Shown here: positions 23,061-34,700 of the stretch, piece after piece
How the letters are laid out: every line of letters starts with the position of its first letter
Numbering within the stretch: position 1 is the stretch's first letter
DNA from: Ischnura elegans
Taxonomy: Eukaryota > Arthropoda > Insecta > Odonata > Coenagrionidae
NCBI RefSeq assembly: GCF_921293095.1
Contig: NC_060248.1
Coordinates: forward strand, 129,344,972-129,408,971
Length of the DNA: 64,000 nt
Reading direction: 5' to 3'
Position numbers and translations under genes: made by a program
Notes under the pieces: generated by a model
What the model was told of the DNA's origin: nothing
What the model saw: only the letters and a program-made list of their open reading frames with translations
The model's database searches: none

Positions 23061-23378
23061 GATATTATCAGCCATCACACAATTTACTTTACTGTAACTG
23101 AAAGTACAAAATTTTATCTTCCATGGTTTTTTCCATGAGATGTGAGTGTGCTACCCCCATTGGAAATTATTTCATTTATATTTGTTGCCCAAGCAACAAA
23201 TATTGAGCCTTATTCCAAGCTGTCTGCCACAGATGTTGTGGTTAAGGCAGTACATGAACAACACCGTAGGTGAAACTATTTTTCTGTAACCTAGACATTT
23301 TTCCCTCACAAGCTGTGAGCTCACTGTACCTAGATTGATGTAATGAAATTTCCCCCACTAAGTATGCAGGAAAAGAGA

Positions 23379-23886
23379 GGCCGTTTTCCAATCCACGTAG
23401 TATGCACTCATTCCCTTGATCCCTTTCTCCCTTGCACCCTGTTCCCTTACTAATGCTCTACTGGCGCCATAAAGTGTGAACGGAAATAATGCGAACTATT
23501 GGCAGTAACGAAATGTGACGCACGGGGTAGTGTTAGAATATCTGGTGGTTGATTTAAGAATCAATTTCACCTTTATACTTATATTTTTGCATGCGAAGAG
23601 CAAGAATTCACAATGCCGATATAATATAACGTAGAAGAGCTCACATAATAAACACAAAATTACTTAAAACTCCAGTTCAAGATTTCTGAGTTTTCCATTG
23701 CCGCCATTTTGACGTCCATTTCCTACGAGGGGAAGGGAGCGAGGGAGCATCCCCGTTCCCTAGTTCACTTACCCTTCGTTCCCTTGTGCCCTCAACCGAT
23801 TGGATCCACCCTTGCTGTCGTCACATCCGTAAGTTGACGATCGAAAAGTGCACGAAGGGTGAATAATTGCGAATTGGAAAACGGCC
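23379..23886. mobile_element. MITE with GGCCGTTTTCCAAT ends, 508 bp
   Basis: Left end GGCCGTTTTCCAAT and right end ATTGGAAAACGGCC are perfect 14-bp inverted repeats, flanked by AGA on both sides (23376-23378 and 23887-23889). A GGCCnGTTT terminus with a 3-bp duplication suggests PIF/Harbinger affinity, although AGA is not the usual TWA target. Non-coding. Confidence 0.7.
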
Positions 23887-24348
23887 AGAGTCTGCAGAGG
23901 ATAAACCCTTGAGGAATAGATTCAAATGCAGACAATACAAATACCACATTGCAATTGCAGCAGGTATGTGGTATTTCTAAAGATCTATATGTTTTACAAT
24001 GTATTGCAACTGCATTAACATCTATTGTGTTAACATTATGTGATTTGAAGTTGATACAAAAATTTTGTATACCACCAACAGATGAAGAGATGGAACCTTT
24101 ACTTGGCAGAAGGAATGATTAATTATGTGTATCTTCCTGAGAAGTAAAATATGGTTTTCTAATCAGTCACTATGATGGATCATAAAGGTAGGGTTTTAAA
24201 TATTTTGTGGACAAGGACACCTGAATGTTGAAAGGGAATGGACCAAAATTAAAAACTTATGCAGCCAAAGAGGGGATAAAGCTTATCCCAATAGCAATAT
24301 AACCAGACAACTAATAAGCCAAATGAATAACTAGATGATGAACTATGA

Positions 24349-25210
24349 TTACCTTGGAGTAGAAAAGATTGATCTCATCGTTTCAATTGCCAACTCAAAT
24401 GTTTCTTCTGGAATTTGAAAACTATCACTGAGAGAATCATTCAGTGTTTCCATAACTTCAACCATTAAATCTACTGGAATATCATGGTTCTGAAAAATAT
24501 TTCCTTGGGAAATAGCTTTCTTCAGCATTATCACACGCCTTTCTTGATCCTCACAAAGCAAAAGCCATAACTGCTGAAAATTGTAATAGCTTAGTTGCTT
24601 TTGCATCAATTCATCTATTTTCACCTAAAAATGAAGAAATAAATTTTGCATTCTCGAGAAAATAATGGGAGACAGTATTGTATAACGTAGAAATCATGGA
24701 AATACTCTTTGGGAAGAATGAGTGAATGATGACGTGACTTGCTCATTCTTGGGAGAATTTTTCGTACAAGTGGCATAAGTATTCCAAACCATAGGCCTCA
24801 TGTTTTTGGTGGACAGAGATTCATGCTTATCAAGAGGTTTCAAATGAGAAGCCTTTACGATATTCCTGCAATTAGAAACCGCCATCAACATTAACGAGAG
24901 AAATGCTGTTCTTTTGTAAGAATAACTGAATTGGCCAAAAATATTTACGTGAGTCAGGAATAACCCACTTTTACAGATTATGAAAATCCACTAGTATACT
25001 TTTATAATTAAAATAATTCTTATACCCTTCCTTAATTTACAACTATCGACGCCGATCCCGTTACCTGAATTCCTCATACGTCTTGCTTTGTTCAATCGCT
25101 CTAAATTTTGCGGCATCTTCTCGCTTATACTTTTCATCTTCTTCAATCGCATGGTGAAGTTGGGTTTCAAGACGATCAAGATCGATTGGGTTGATGCTAT
25201 ACCCAGCCAT
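24349..25210 (-). CDS. CCDC103: CCDC103 / DNAAF19, dynein arm assembly factor, complete, 3 exons
   Basis: Minus-strand exons 25210-25065, 24865-24706 and 24624-24349 join with GT-AG sites and consistent phases into 193 aa. Exon 1 gives the N-terminal dynein-attachment coiled coil, DEKYKREDAAKFRAIEQ then TYEEFR; human CCDC103 has DEKYKRENAAKLRAVEQ and SYEEFR. Exon 2 continues VKASHLKPLDKHE (human LASHLKPLERKD) with a conserved VWN. Exon 3 (IFQNHDIPVDLMVEVMETL) resembles the RPAP3_C-like domain that follows in the family. The protein is required in the cytoplasm and axoneme for assembly and docking of ciliary dynein arms; in insects this would serve sperm flagella and sensory cilia. At 193 aa it is shorter than human (242). 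The final AGG TAA overlaps a possible splice donor (AG|GTAATC), so a further 3' exon is not excluded. It is divergent from CASC3. Confidence 0.88.
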
Positions 25211-25602
25211 CCAAAACCTTTCCGCGTGTAACTCCTTCTAAATTAGTTTTTCTTAAACTTAAGCTCACGAGGGGTACGGCAGAGAGGTTGGAAGATCAGG
25301 TAAATATTGGAGCAGTAGGTGGATTCTTCAAGACATTAGTCATTTTGGTAGTAATCAGATTTCGCTCGGGTGCAAGATTATGTCCCCAGCAATGTTTACA
25401 CATTTGATACAGACCGCTGAAAATCAACAACTACCCTAATTTTTTGTTTTTCGTATTTATTTACTGTGATGGTATAATATGCTAAAATAAATTTATTAAT
25501 AAATTATGTCACAGAAATATTAACTTCAATCAAGCATATATTCTAAAATTTCCATGCGTAAACCGTCAAGTGACTGGAAAATTTCCTGTGCAATCATCCA
25601 AA
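25211..25602. promoter_or_regulatory. Divergent promoter between CCDC103 and CASC3
   Basis: Only 392 bp separate the CCDC103 start codon (25210, minus) from the CASC3 start codon (25603, plus), so both 5' UTRs and core promoters must lie here. No TATA box stands out on either strand, as is usual for broad divergent promoters. Transcription starts cannot be placed by eye. Confidence 0.7.
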
Positions 25603-25704
25603 ATGTCGGAAAGGAGGAGAAGGAAACCTCGCGTGTCTGGAGATTCTGAGGAATTATCCGAAGGGTCTGGTGATGAAAGCGGAGTTGTAAAAGAATCTGA
25701 AGGC
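25603..25704 (+). CDS. CASC3: CASC3 exon 1 (start)
   Basis: 34 codons beginning MSERRRRKPRVSGD, which parallels human MADRRRQRASQD. Acidic and serine-rich. Donor GTAAGT, phase 0. An in-frame GTG upstream at 25570 is not used because no ATG precedes 25603 in this frame. Confidence 0.92.
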
Positions 25705-28700
25705 GTAAGTAACAAATGTTTATTTTTTCATCGAGTTTTTCTCGTAATCCTTCTTTTGCTACTTCCAAACACAAATTTTGATTTCCGAAATTGTGCTTGT
25801 GTCACTTCAATCCGGGAAAAATATACCCATATTTTCAACATAGTTTACGTTTTTGAGAACAGTGTGATATTATTCAAATCGTTAATTGTACTCTTATATT
25901 GGATAGTGCCTCTCCGTGACTCGATATTAGTGAATGAGCTAATTTTCATAGTTCTTGACAACTACATTTCTGCAACATACGAGAAGCGCCTATTATTACT
26001 TGGTAGTCCTATATTATTTTGCTTTCATGATGCTTACCATTTATTCAGCTAAGTTTTTGTACAAATATTATGGGATCATCAAATAATAATCTTATGATTA
26101 GCTTGAATTTGAACTTCGTTTGTGCAGTGGAACGATAAGTCCCGCTTCATTTGCTGGTAATAATTAGTTTTCGTGTGGATAAATTGCTTACTTTTATTTC
26201 CCCATTAGGACAGTGAACAAGAAGCTGCTGATGGCATTAGGGAATCTGAGTATGAGAGTGCCGAGGAAGACGAAGAGTCCCAAGAAGAAGGCACTCATGC
26301 AGTGGACGAGGAAGGGGGGCAGGAAGCTCTTTCCGATGAAGTTGCTGTCGATGAGCAGCTGTACGAGGGAGAAAGAGAAGAAGGGGATGGGCAGGTAATG
26401 TTTTTTGGTGCTGTTGTTTATACGATCATGTTTTCATCACGTATTGTTATCATTACCTTGTCTTGTGTTTACCAATGGTCGGTGAGGTTTATTTTTTACA
26501 AATATCTCTATCACTCTTGTGACGGTTTTAGGAAAGTGCTCCTGCTAAAGAAAAGAAGCTGGATGATGATGAAGATAGAAGAAATCCTCAATATATTCCA
26601 AAGAAGGGCACCTTCTACGAGCATGATGATCGCACAGCTTCCGACGAAGTTAGGTAAGCTTGTATGCAATTTTAATCAACCTTATATACATATATTAGCC
26701 CACCCTCCTTTGAATAGATGTTAATAACTGGCTTCAGCAATTTTAGGAAAAAGATTAGTTGAAATTATTTGTTGATTTATGGCCATTGTTTTGACTTGGC
26801 TGCCTCCCATGAGGAATATCTACCATTTCAGCTTATCTATTTCTTCTTGTATAAGAGGATTATGTCTTGCCATTCTTTTTTTGCACATTGTATATGTGTG
26901 CATTCTTCATCCCCTCACACACGCTGCAATAAAATTGGAGAAAAGCAAAAAGTAATTTAAATGCCCAATTCTTTGAGGTCAGGAAGGAGATGGCTGGAAA
27001 GCTTGATGCATGGCTAAAATATTTGCTGCTTCTCATCACAAACAATTCATGTTTTAGATGTTGTAGACAACTATGCCATTACTTACGCCTGGGTTAAGTG
27101 AAATTTTTTTCTCTCTCACTTTTGATTTGATCTAAGTAAATTCCGTACCAATCACCTTCGGGGCAAAAAATAGGTCGTGTGATATTCAGGCAGGAGGAGT
27201 CTTCCTGGGATCATCCCAGTGACAGGTTTTGCTCTGCTCTTTTGATCGCTCGGCATGTCACCTTTTCTTGTGCTGCAAATGGCATCTAGCTCATCGGAAC
27301 TCTTGACCAATTGTTGCACAACCTTCAGCCTTCAATGCATTGAAAATTGTGAAGAATGAAGGTACTACAAAATCTAAAAAGGGCATTTTTATGCATCTGA
27401 TACTTTATTGTGAAGGCTTGCATGATATGCAAAACACCTAGTGTCATATATGTCCTGTATAACATGATAATATTATAATTTGTTAGATTTTAATAACTGC
27501 ATCCACCTTCGAATAAATAAGGACAGTGCCATGAATTGTGACCAAAGGCAAGTCACATAATGCTTTTTTTTACTTGTAACATGGACAGTAGATAAGTACC
27601 ACTTAACCACATCTAATAATGGCTCGATTATCTACTATCTATCTACCTTACTAAACTCTCCTTATCTTTTGTCTAATATCACTTCTCCACCATTGGCTCT
27701 ATCCCCCATCCCAGCTAATTGACCAATCTCTTCAACCCTTCAACAGACTTGACCAAATTTGGATTTTTGGTGGTATTATTTCTTCAAAATTGAAGTTCCT
27801 GACTCCTTTTTCATAGCCTTACTCTTTAACTTTGCATATCTTAAGCAAGGGCAATTTATTATTGGATGGGAAACATACTCCGAAGCGTAGAATGCTATCT
27901 TAGAGCAAATAAATTCATCAATATTTCATAAATTTGATTTGGTGTTGTGAATTTACTTGATTTTATTTTAGGATTAGTCCTTAATAGAATTTACAATCGT
28001 AAGACCATGTTCCATTACATATTTATTTGAAAAATATAGGGAAATTTTTTAAAGAAACTGTAACAGTTTTGGAAATTAATATTTATGTATTTTAGTGGCC
28101 ACCATATCAACTACGTCAGTCACTCACAATCTCTCTCGGTTTGAGTTGGGGACTAGGGGACACTGGACTTCTTTGGGAAATTAACAAAGGGACAAGCAGA
28201 AAACCTTCCAAGGTGAAGGGTAAATGAAAACTGACTGAGGCCAGAAACAGACCAAATTTGCAAGTATGAAATTAATGGGGTTTATATAAATAAGTATAAC
28301 TCATACCATGACACTTTACAAGGCATTTCCAGCCTTAAAGCATATACATCAAAAGGCTGGGCGAAGGCTGATGTGAGAGCTCTTAGTACTTTGAAAGGCA
28401 GATTAGAACATATGAGCCAGTAGGGAACCATTGTGAATAGAGGATTAGATATATAATAAATAAATTGATGAGTTGAGTGTACAGAAAATATAGTGTGTTT
28501 ACATGGGGAATGGATAAAAATGACTTTCTGCAAGCTTTTAAAATTCACTGCAATTTAATTCAGAACCAGATATGAATACTGAAGAATGTAACTATTTATG
28601 TCCAACGAAATCCACTGGGGATGGTTCTTGAGAGAATTAGAGGCATCAAACCTCAAATTTTAATCCTTTCACTTTTGTTCCTGGAATTAAACCCTTTTTG

Positions 28701-31700
28701 GCTTGAGTTTCTCGCACCAAAATTTATACTGAACCATTTCAAATCCATAAGACCTTGTTCTAGTCAACACCCATTGATGTCTTGCATGTTGTGTTCATAT
28801 TGCAGTACGACTGCAGTGAAGAAGGATGAAAAGAAGAAGGTCTGGAAAGAAAATGATGATCGCTGGTCCCATGACAAGTACAACGATGCAGATCAAGCAC
28901 CTAAATCAAAGGAAGAGCTTGTGGCTATCTATGGATATGATATCAGGAATGAAGAAGGACCTCCACGTGCCAGGCGAAGGAGGCGTTATGGGTTAGTTGG
29001 CTCTATTGTGTTCTACCTCCTTCAACTTGTTTTCATAAATTCTTTTTTTAGCGTAAGATTGGATTAACTCCTTTACTGCCAGCTCATTTTGGGTGGAATG
29101 TGCAGAGAGTGCCAAAGGTATTCTCTGGAATTTGCAATATTTTAAATTTTTATGAGTACCTAATTTCATTAAATGCATCTTCATTTTTACCCAATTGTAT
29201 AGATAGAGATTAGAACCATGAAAGGTTTATGGATGGTATTTATGAATGGTAGCAGGTGAAATGGCTGAATCATGAAATGAAATAAGTCAAAAAAGTTGGG
29301 CCAATACATATATCAGCTGGTAACCAGACTGGGTCGATATAAAGGCCCACTGGCTGTAAAAGGGTTAATATTTATCATCATAAAATATTGAAGGAAGTGT
29401 GCAAGGATACCAATATTAACCACTAAAAAATTTTTGTCTAGAGATTCTTTAGCTCTTTGAATGATGATGATGTTTGGCGTAATATGTTACTGATGATACT
29501 TCCTGTGCTATCTGCCAAGGGGAGTTGTACCAAGTACTAAAATGTGGAAAAAAAAGGATGCCAAAGTGCTCTGTTTGGAATTTTTCGTGGCGTATCCTTT
29601 CCTCCCGGAAAGTGGAGCAATATGCCTACTGTCATGGCAAAAAGTCAAGATGCATTAGTTTGAAGTGTTGTATGGGTGGTCCCAGACTTTCCCACACAAT
29701 GCATTCCTGAAAAACGTGTATGAAAGTGGAATGTACTAAAGTTGAACCATTAAGTTTTATACTATTTAGAGGTTACGTTCCGAAAGGGTGAAATATACAT
29801 ACTAAAACATTTTTTCAACACAGATTTTATTTTTATTAACAAATGTTTGATAATAAATTAACCAACTTCCTCAAATTATGTAATTTCTCTTGAAAATATG
29901 CAGAAAATGTAACTGAAAGTTTAAAAGAACAAGAATTCTCTTGGGTACTGAGTGAAACTTCCTTTCGGTGTTTAAGTTGACATTCCACGTATAATGTTCA
30001 CTATAAATAAATAGACATCATAATAAAATGCAATTTTTGAACCCTCACTCTTGATACCTTTAAATTTTTACATTAAAATTCCTTGGTGGGTGACATCTCG
30101 TCACAACGTATTTTGCGATCGCGTATCTTTCACATGTTGTTCAAAAAAGACAAAAGACATTCGGAATTCTGATGATATTTTGTGCAGTATCGTTGCTGAA
30201 GGTTTAAATGTCGTGCATGAATTAAACAGAACTCAAACAGAAAAACAAAATCAGAAAGAAGCATTTTTATTTATTAAGTTTATTGAAAGCTATTTGATTT
30301 TGTCCAGTCGACTTTTTTGTCAAAATCTCTCTCATGAAGGCTGAACTACACCTTTCTTCTTCTCTTGATGTAGGAGCCTATACCAGGCAGTCTCTCTCTA
30401 AAAAAATCACCTTGATTAAAGTTAACACTGTCCTCAATCATATGCATTCATAATGTCTGCATATAATGCTGTATGAAACAGTTGAATGTTGGGATGCACA
30501 GTGAACATCACAGGAATTTCAAAAAAATATAGAAATGTTCGAAATGTTCGAAAGTCCAAATTTAGTGTAAGAAAGTCAAGTGAAAGGTGTCAATCTGGAA
30601 CGTACGTGTGAACTGTAGGTGTACGAAAGTTGAGGACCGTGTATTCTCCGCTTGTATATACCGCCTATATCTCGATAATTACTGAATCAATTAGACTCAA
30701 ATAAACAAAAGATGAGAGAAAATTTATTTCTGCATTTCCTCCATATCAACAGGAATTCATCCTCTCACTAGCAGTTTTTTTATCGGGTGTAGCATGAAGA
30801 AAGCTTAGGCTTTTAACGCTCGGAAAATGGTAGCTCCACTTGGAACACTATTTTATTAATAACTTCTCTGTGCATTGAAATAAGGTTTTGTACAATAAAG
30901 GAATTGACACTATAAATTTACACCCCTGAGAAGAACTTTGTAACAGTTGAATTTGCACAAAAATTTGTTGCTAAAGAAAACTATTTTGTTATGTCACGAC
31001 TTCTAGAAAATGTAAATGCACTGTCAGCACTGCATGCATGCATACAGGACTCCTTGCTACTGATTTTCAAGCATGCTGCCGTGATCATGCAGCCATGCAT
31101 CACACTGCTACAGATGAGTTGTTTTTGGAAACCCTGATTAAATTAAATTTTTAATTTTTTTTGTTAAATTTGAGCATTTTGTTTTTGGGCTTTTTAGGGA
31201 TCAGGTGTTAGTGGTTATGGGTATAAAGGCCAAGGAAGGCATAATTGATTGTGGCAAGCAGCTGATAGTATGTGGTGCACCACGTGCAGAAAAATGTTCA
31301 AAGATATTCTAATCATGCCCAATTTCATGGTATTTGTACTATCTAGAATGTGATATCCACTTTCTTGATTGTGGCTGCTTAGAATGTAGGTATAATTGAT
31401 GTTTAGAATTATGGGGGATCAAATTTAGAAAATTTTTCATTTGTGAATAGTTGATGCTGGCATTTGTGTTTTGTGTTTTGGAAACATAGTTATCATTATT
31501 AGATTAGCAGTTGATAATTATATGTTATGTTGTTTAGCCTCTAAGTATGTGTTTATTCTCGTTTCAGCCGAGGGCCTAACAAGTACACAAGAAATTGGGA
31601 GGATGAAGGTGCTTATGCGAGATCAACAGGGTCTGAGCGGGGCGGAGAAGGAACTCGCAAAGAAGGTAGGAAGCCTGGCAGAAGGAATACAGACCCTGAA

Positions 31701-34700
31701 GAGGGTGCAGAGGATAAAGAGGAGTTCCCACCCTTGATGCCTTTGGAGAAGACTAAGGGTCCAGCGTTTGAGGAGGAGGAGGAGGAAGAAGAAGAAGTTG
31801 TGTCGCGGGAGGTCCCTCCTGCAACCCAACCTGCTGCGCTGGCACCCTCTCCTCGAATAGAGGAGGAGGTTGGAGTGAAGAAGGTGGAGTCGCATCTGCG
31901 TGAGCCCCGGAGAACAGATGAAAATTCCAGAAGTGTTGGCCGTGGTAGCTCGCAGAGAGGTCGTGGCTGGGGTGAGCAGCGTTCGGGCAGGGGCCGCAAC
32001 AAGCAGCAGGCAAATGAAGTGAAAAGTCCTGGTGGGCTCAATAGGACGCAGGAAGCCCCAGTGCCGAGGTCAAGGGGTCCTCCTCCTCGGCAGCAGAAGA
32101 ATGTGGCTCCAGTGAGTGAGCCAAGCGTCTCGGAAAGTGTGACGACTAACTTTGGCAAAATGACAATAGTGGAGGAAGGGGAGGAGGGAGAGGAGGAGGA
32201 GGAGCGAGGTGGGAGTCGACCTACTGGTAAGTCACAACTAACATACAGGCGGTCCTCGACTTTCGTACATTCGATTTTCGTACAATTCGTACTTTCGTAC
32301 GTTCAAAATTGACACCTTTTACTTGACTTTCGTATGCTAAATTCGGACTTTCGGACGTTGGTCTGTAATTTTGTTAAAGTTCCCGCGATGTTTATTGCGC
32401 ATCCCAACATCCAATTGTTTCAAATGGCAGTATATGCGAACAATACGAACGTATGTAATGAAGGGAATTGTTGGTAGTTGACTCTAATCTAGGTGATTTA
32501 TTTGGGAGAGAGACTGCCTGCTATAGGCTCCTTTATCAAGAGAAGAAGAAAGCCTTCATTGAAGATATTTTTCAAAAGAAGTTGACTAGACATCATCAAA
32601 TAGCTTTCAATACAACTAGTAAGATCTTCTTTCTAATTGTGTTTTTTCGTTTGAGTGCTGTTTAATTCATGTACACCTTCAGCAACGATATTGCACGAAA
32701 TATCACCCGAATTCTGTTTGTCTCTTGTTTTTTTTGAATAACATGCGAAATATACGCGATCACGAATGTCACATGCCAAATGTCGAATTTTGGTGTAAAA
32801 ATTAAAAGGTATCCAGAGTGGGGGTTCAACAACTACATTTTGTTATGCTTCTTGATATGTCTTTTTATTTATAGTGGACGTAATAAGTGGAATGTCAACT
32901 TAAACGCCAAGAGGAAGTTTCACTCGATAGCCAACGGAGTTCTTGTTTTTTAATTTGCATTTTCTGCGTATTTTCGAAAGAAATTAGATGATTTGAAGAG
33001 TTTTATTAACATATTTTTAAAATTAAGTCAATTGAAATGAATTCCGTGAAAAAAAAAAAGGTTTTAGTACGTATATTCCGCTCTTTTGGAACGTAACCCC
33101 TAATTAGTATGGTAGTCAATGGTTCGACTTTCGTACAAGTTTTCGGGAACGCATTGTGTACGAAAGTTGGGGACCGCCTGTATATATATTCCTCAATACC
33201 CCATATTTTCTTCTCTTTCCTAGTGGAAGTGGTCCAAGTTGCTGAATTTTTTTGCCAACATCAACCTCTCGTGTTTGCCAAGTATGATATGGGGAATTAG
33301 TATAATTTTTAATTTGGATTTATTTTTATGCGTTACTCTCATAGGCACATTCAAAGTAGCCTTCATCTACTCTAGCACCTGTGTTTTAACTTCATTCCAT
33401 TGGACAAAACACTTTTTATGCATCTTTTGAATAATGGCATAGAGAATTGCATAGTATAGTCTGTGTCCTGATGGTATTCTCAGGTGAAGGAATAAATGTT
33501 TGAGCATTAAAAGTTCATTCCACAAAGCAGTACACCCATAATTGGCTTATACTTTTTGTCCATGCTTACATTATACGGCTTGCATTCAGTGGAATCATTC
33601 TACCATGAAATGTGCAACTCTATATGTCTGAATATAGTCCCCCCTTTTTTTCAAAAAATGCCTGTGGTAAAAGTAAAGGGGGGGACTAGATTCAAACGCA
33701 TTTTCTTAAAAACTTTTCCCGAAACTGAAGCCTCATAATAAGGGGGGGGGGGTTTATATTCAGAGGGGGACTATATTCGGAGAAATACAGTAATCGCTCA
33801 GATTAAGTGTTAAGTCCATAATGCATCCTGATTTGCTCGCTTAGGTGTGGTTAGAGTTGCATCTTTCAAAGGCTCTTACATACCTGCTTGGCCATGGTTA
33901 GCTAACAATTAGAGTGCAGTTATGTTGCCTTATGTGAGTGAACAAAGAAAGGCTGCCCAGGTAGCTGTGTTACACTCCTGTGGAATTAAAACCTATGAGC
34001 TGCATATTATTGAATAACATAATAGTGAGTTCATGCCAAGGATCTTCAGCCCCTACTCTAAGATTTACTTTTGTTTTGTTTGAATGGCTGCTGGTTCTAA
34101 GTGTACCGTTGTGCCTCCGGTAAAATGGTAATCTGTGGTTGGTTGAATGGAAACGAGTAGTCTTTTTGGCTGATTTGGGTGGCAGCCTATTCTCATTATC
34201 CGTTTGGATCTCTTTAAGGGTAGAGTTTATCAAAAATTCCTCATAACATTGCTGCTATGCGCTACTAAATATGACTCCAAAACTGGCCCTCACGGAGAAA
34301 TGTTCCCCCAAATTGAAGTAAATTATCTGCCCCTTCTGCTATAATTTGTGTCCTCTGTTGCTGGAGGAATGATTCTTTTGCTAAAAATTTATTGGCTGAA
34401 ATTGATGGTGGTTATTTTCATAGTTGAAAATTCTGTGGAAATTCCTTGGAAATGGTCTCGTTGTTGTCTTTTTTATGCTACCTTTTTCAAGCCTCAAAAC
34501 AGCATTCCGAGCGCCCTAGCCTTCTCGCATATTTTTACACGTGCATTTCTTGTCATTTTATGTCAATTGATTATTTATTTTAGGGAAAGACAAAAATGAG
34601 GCTTTCAACGGATTTAAGGCTGATTTTGGGGTGTGCACCACAGCACTATGACTACTCACTGTTAATGACTGGAAAACATATGTCTTGCTAGTCAGTCGGG

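Noticed and set aside
31613-32158. 181-codon minus-strand frame
   Set aside because: It is antisense to CASC3 exon 5, whose plus-strand reading is clearly conserved. Serine and leucine richness reflects the complementary GAG/GAA repeats.
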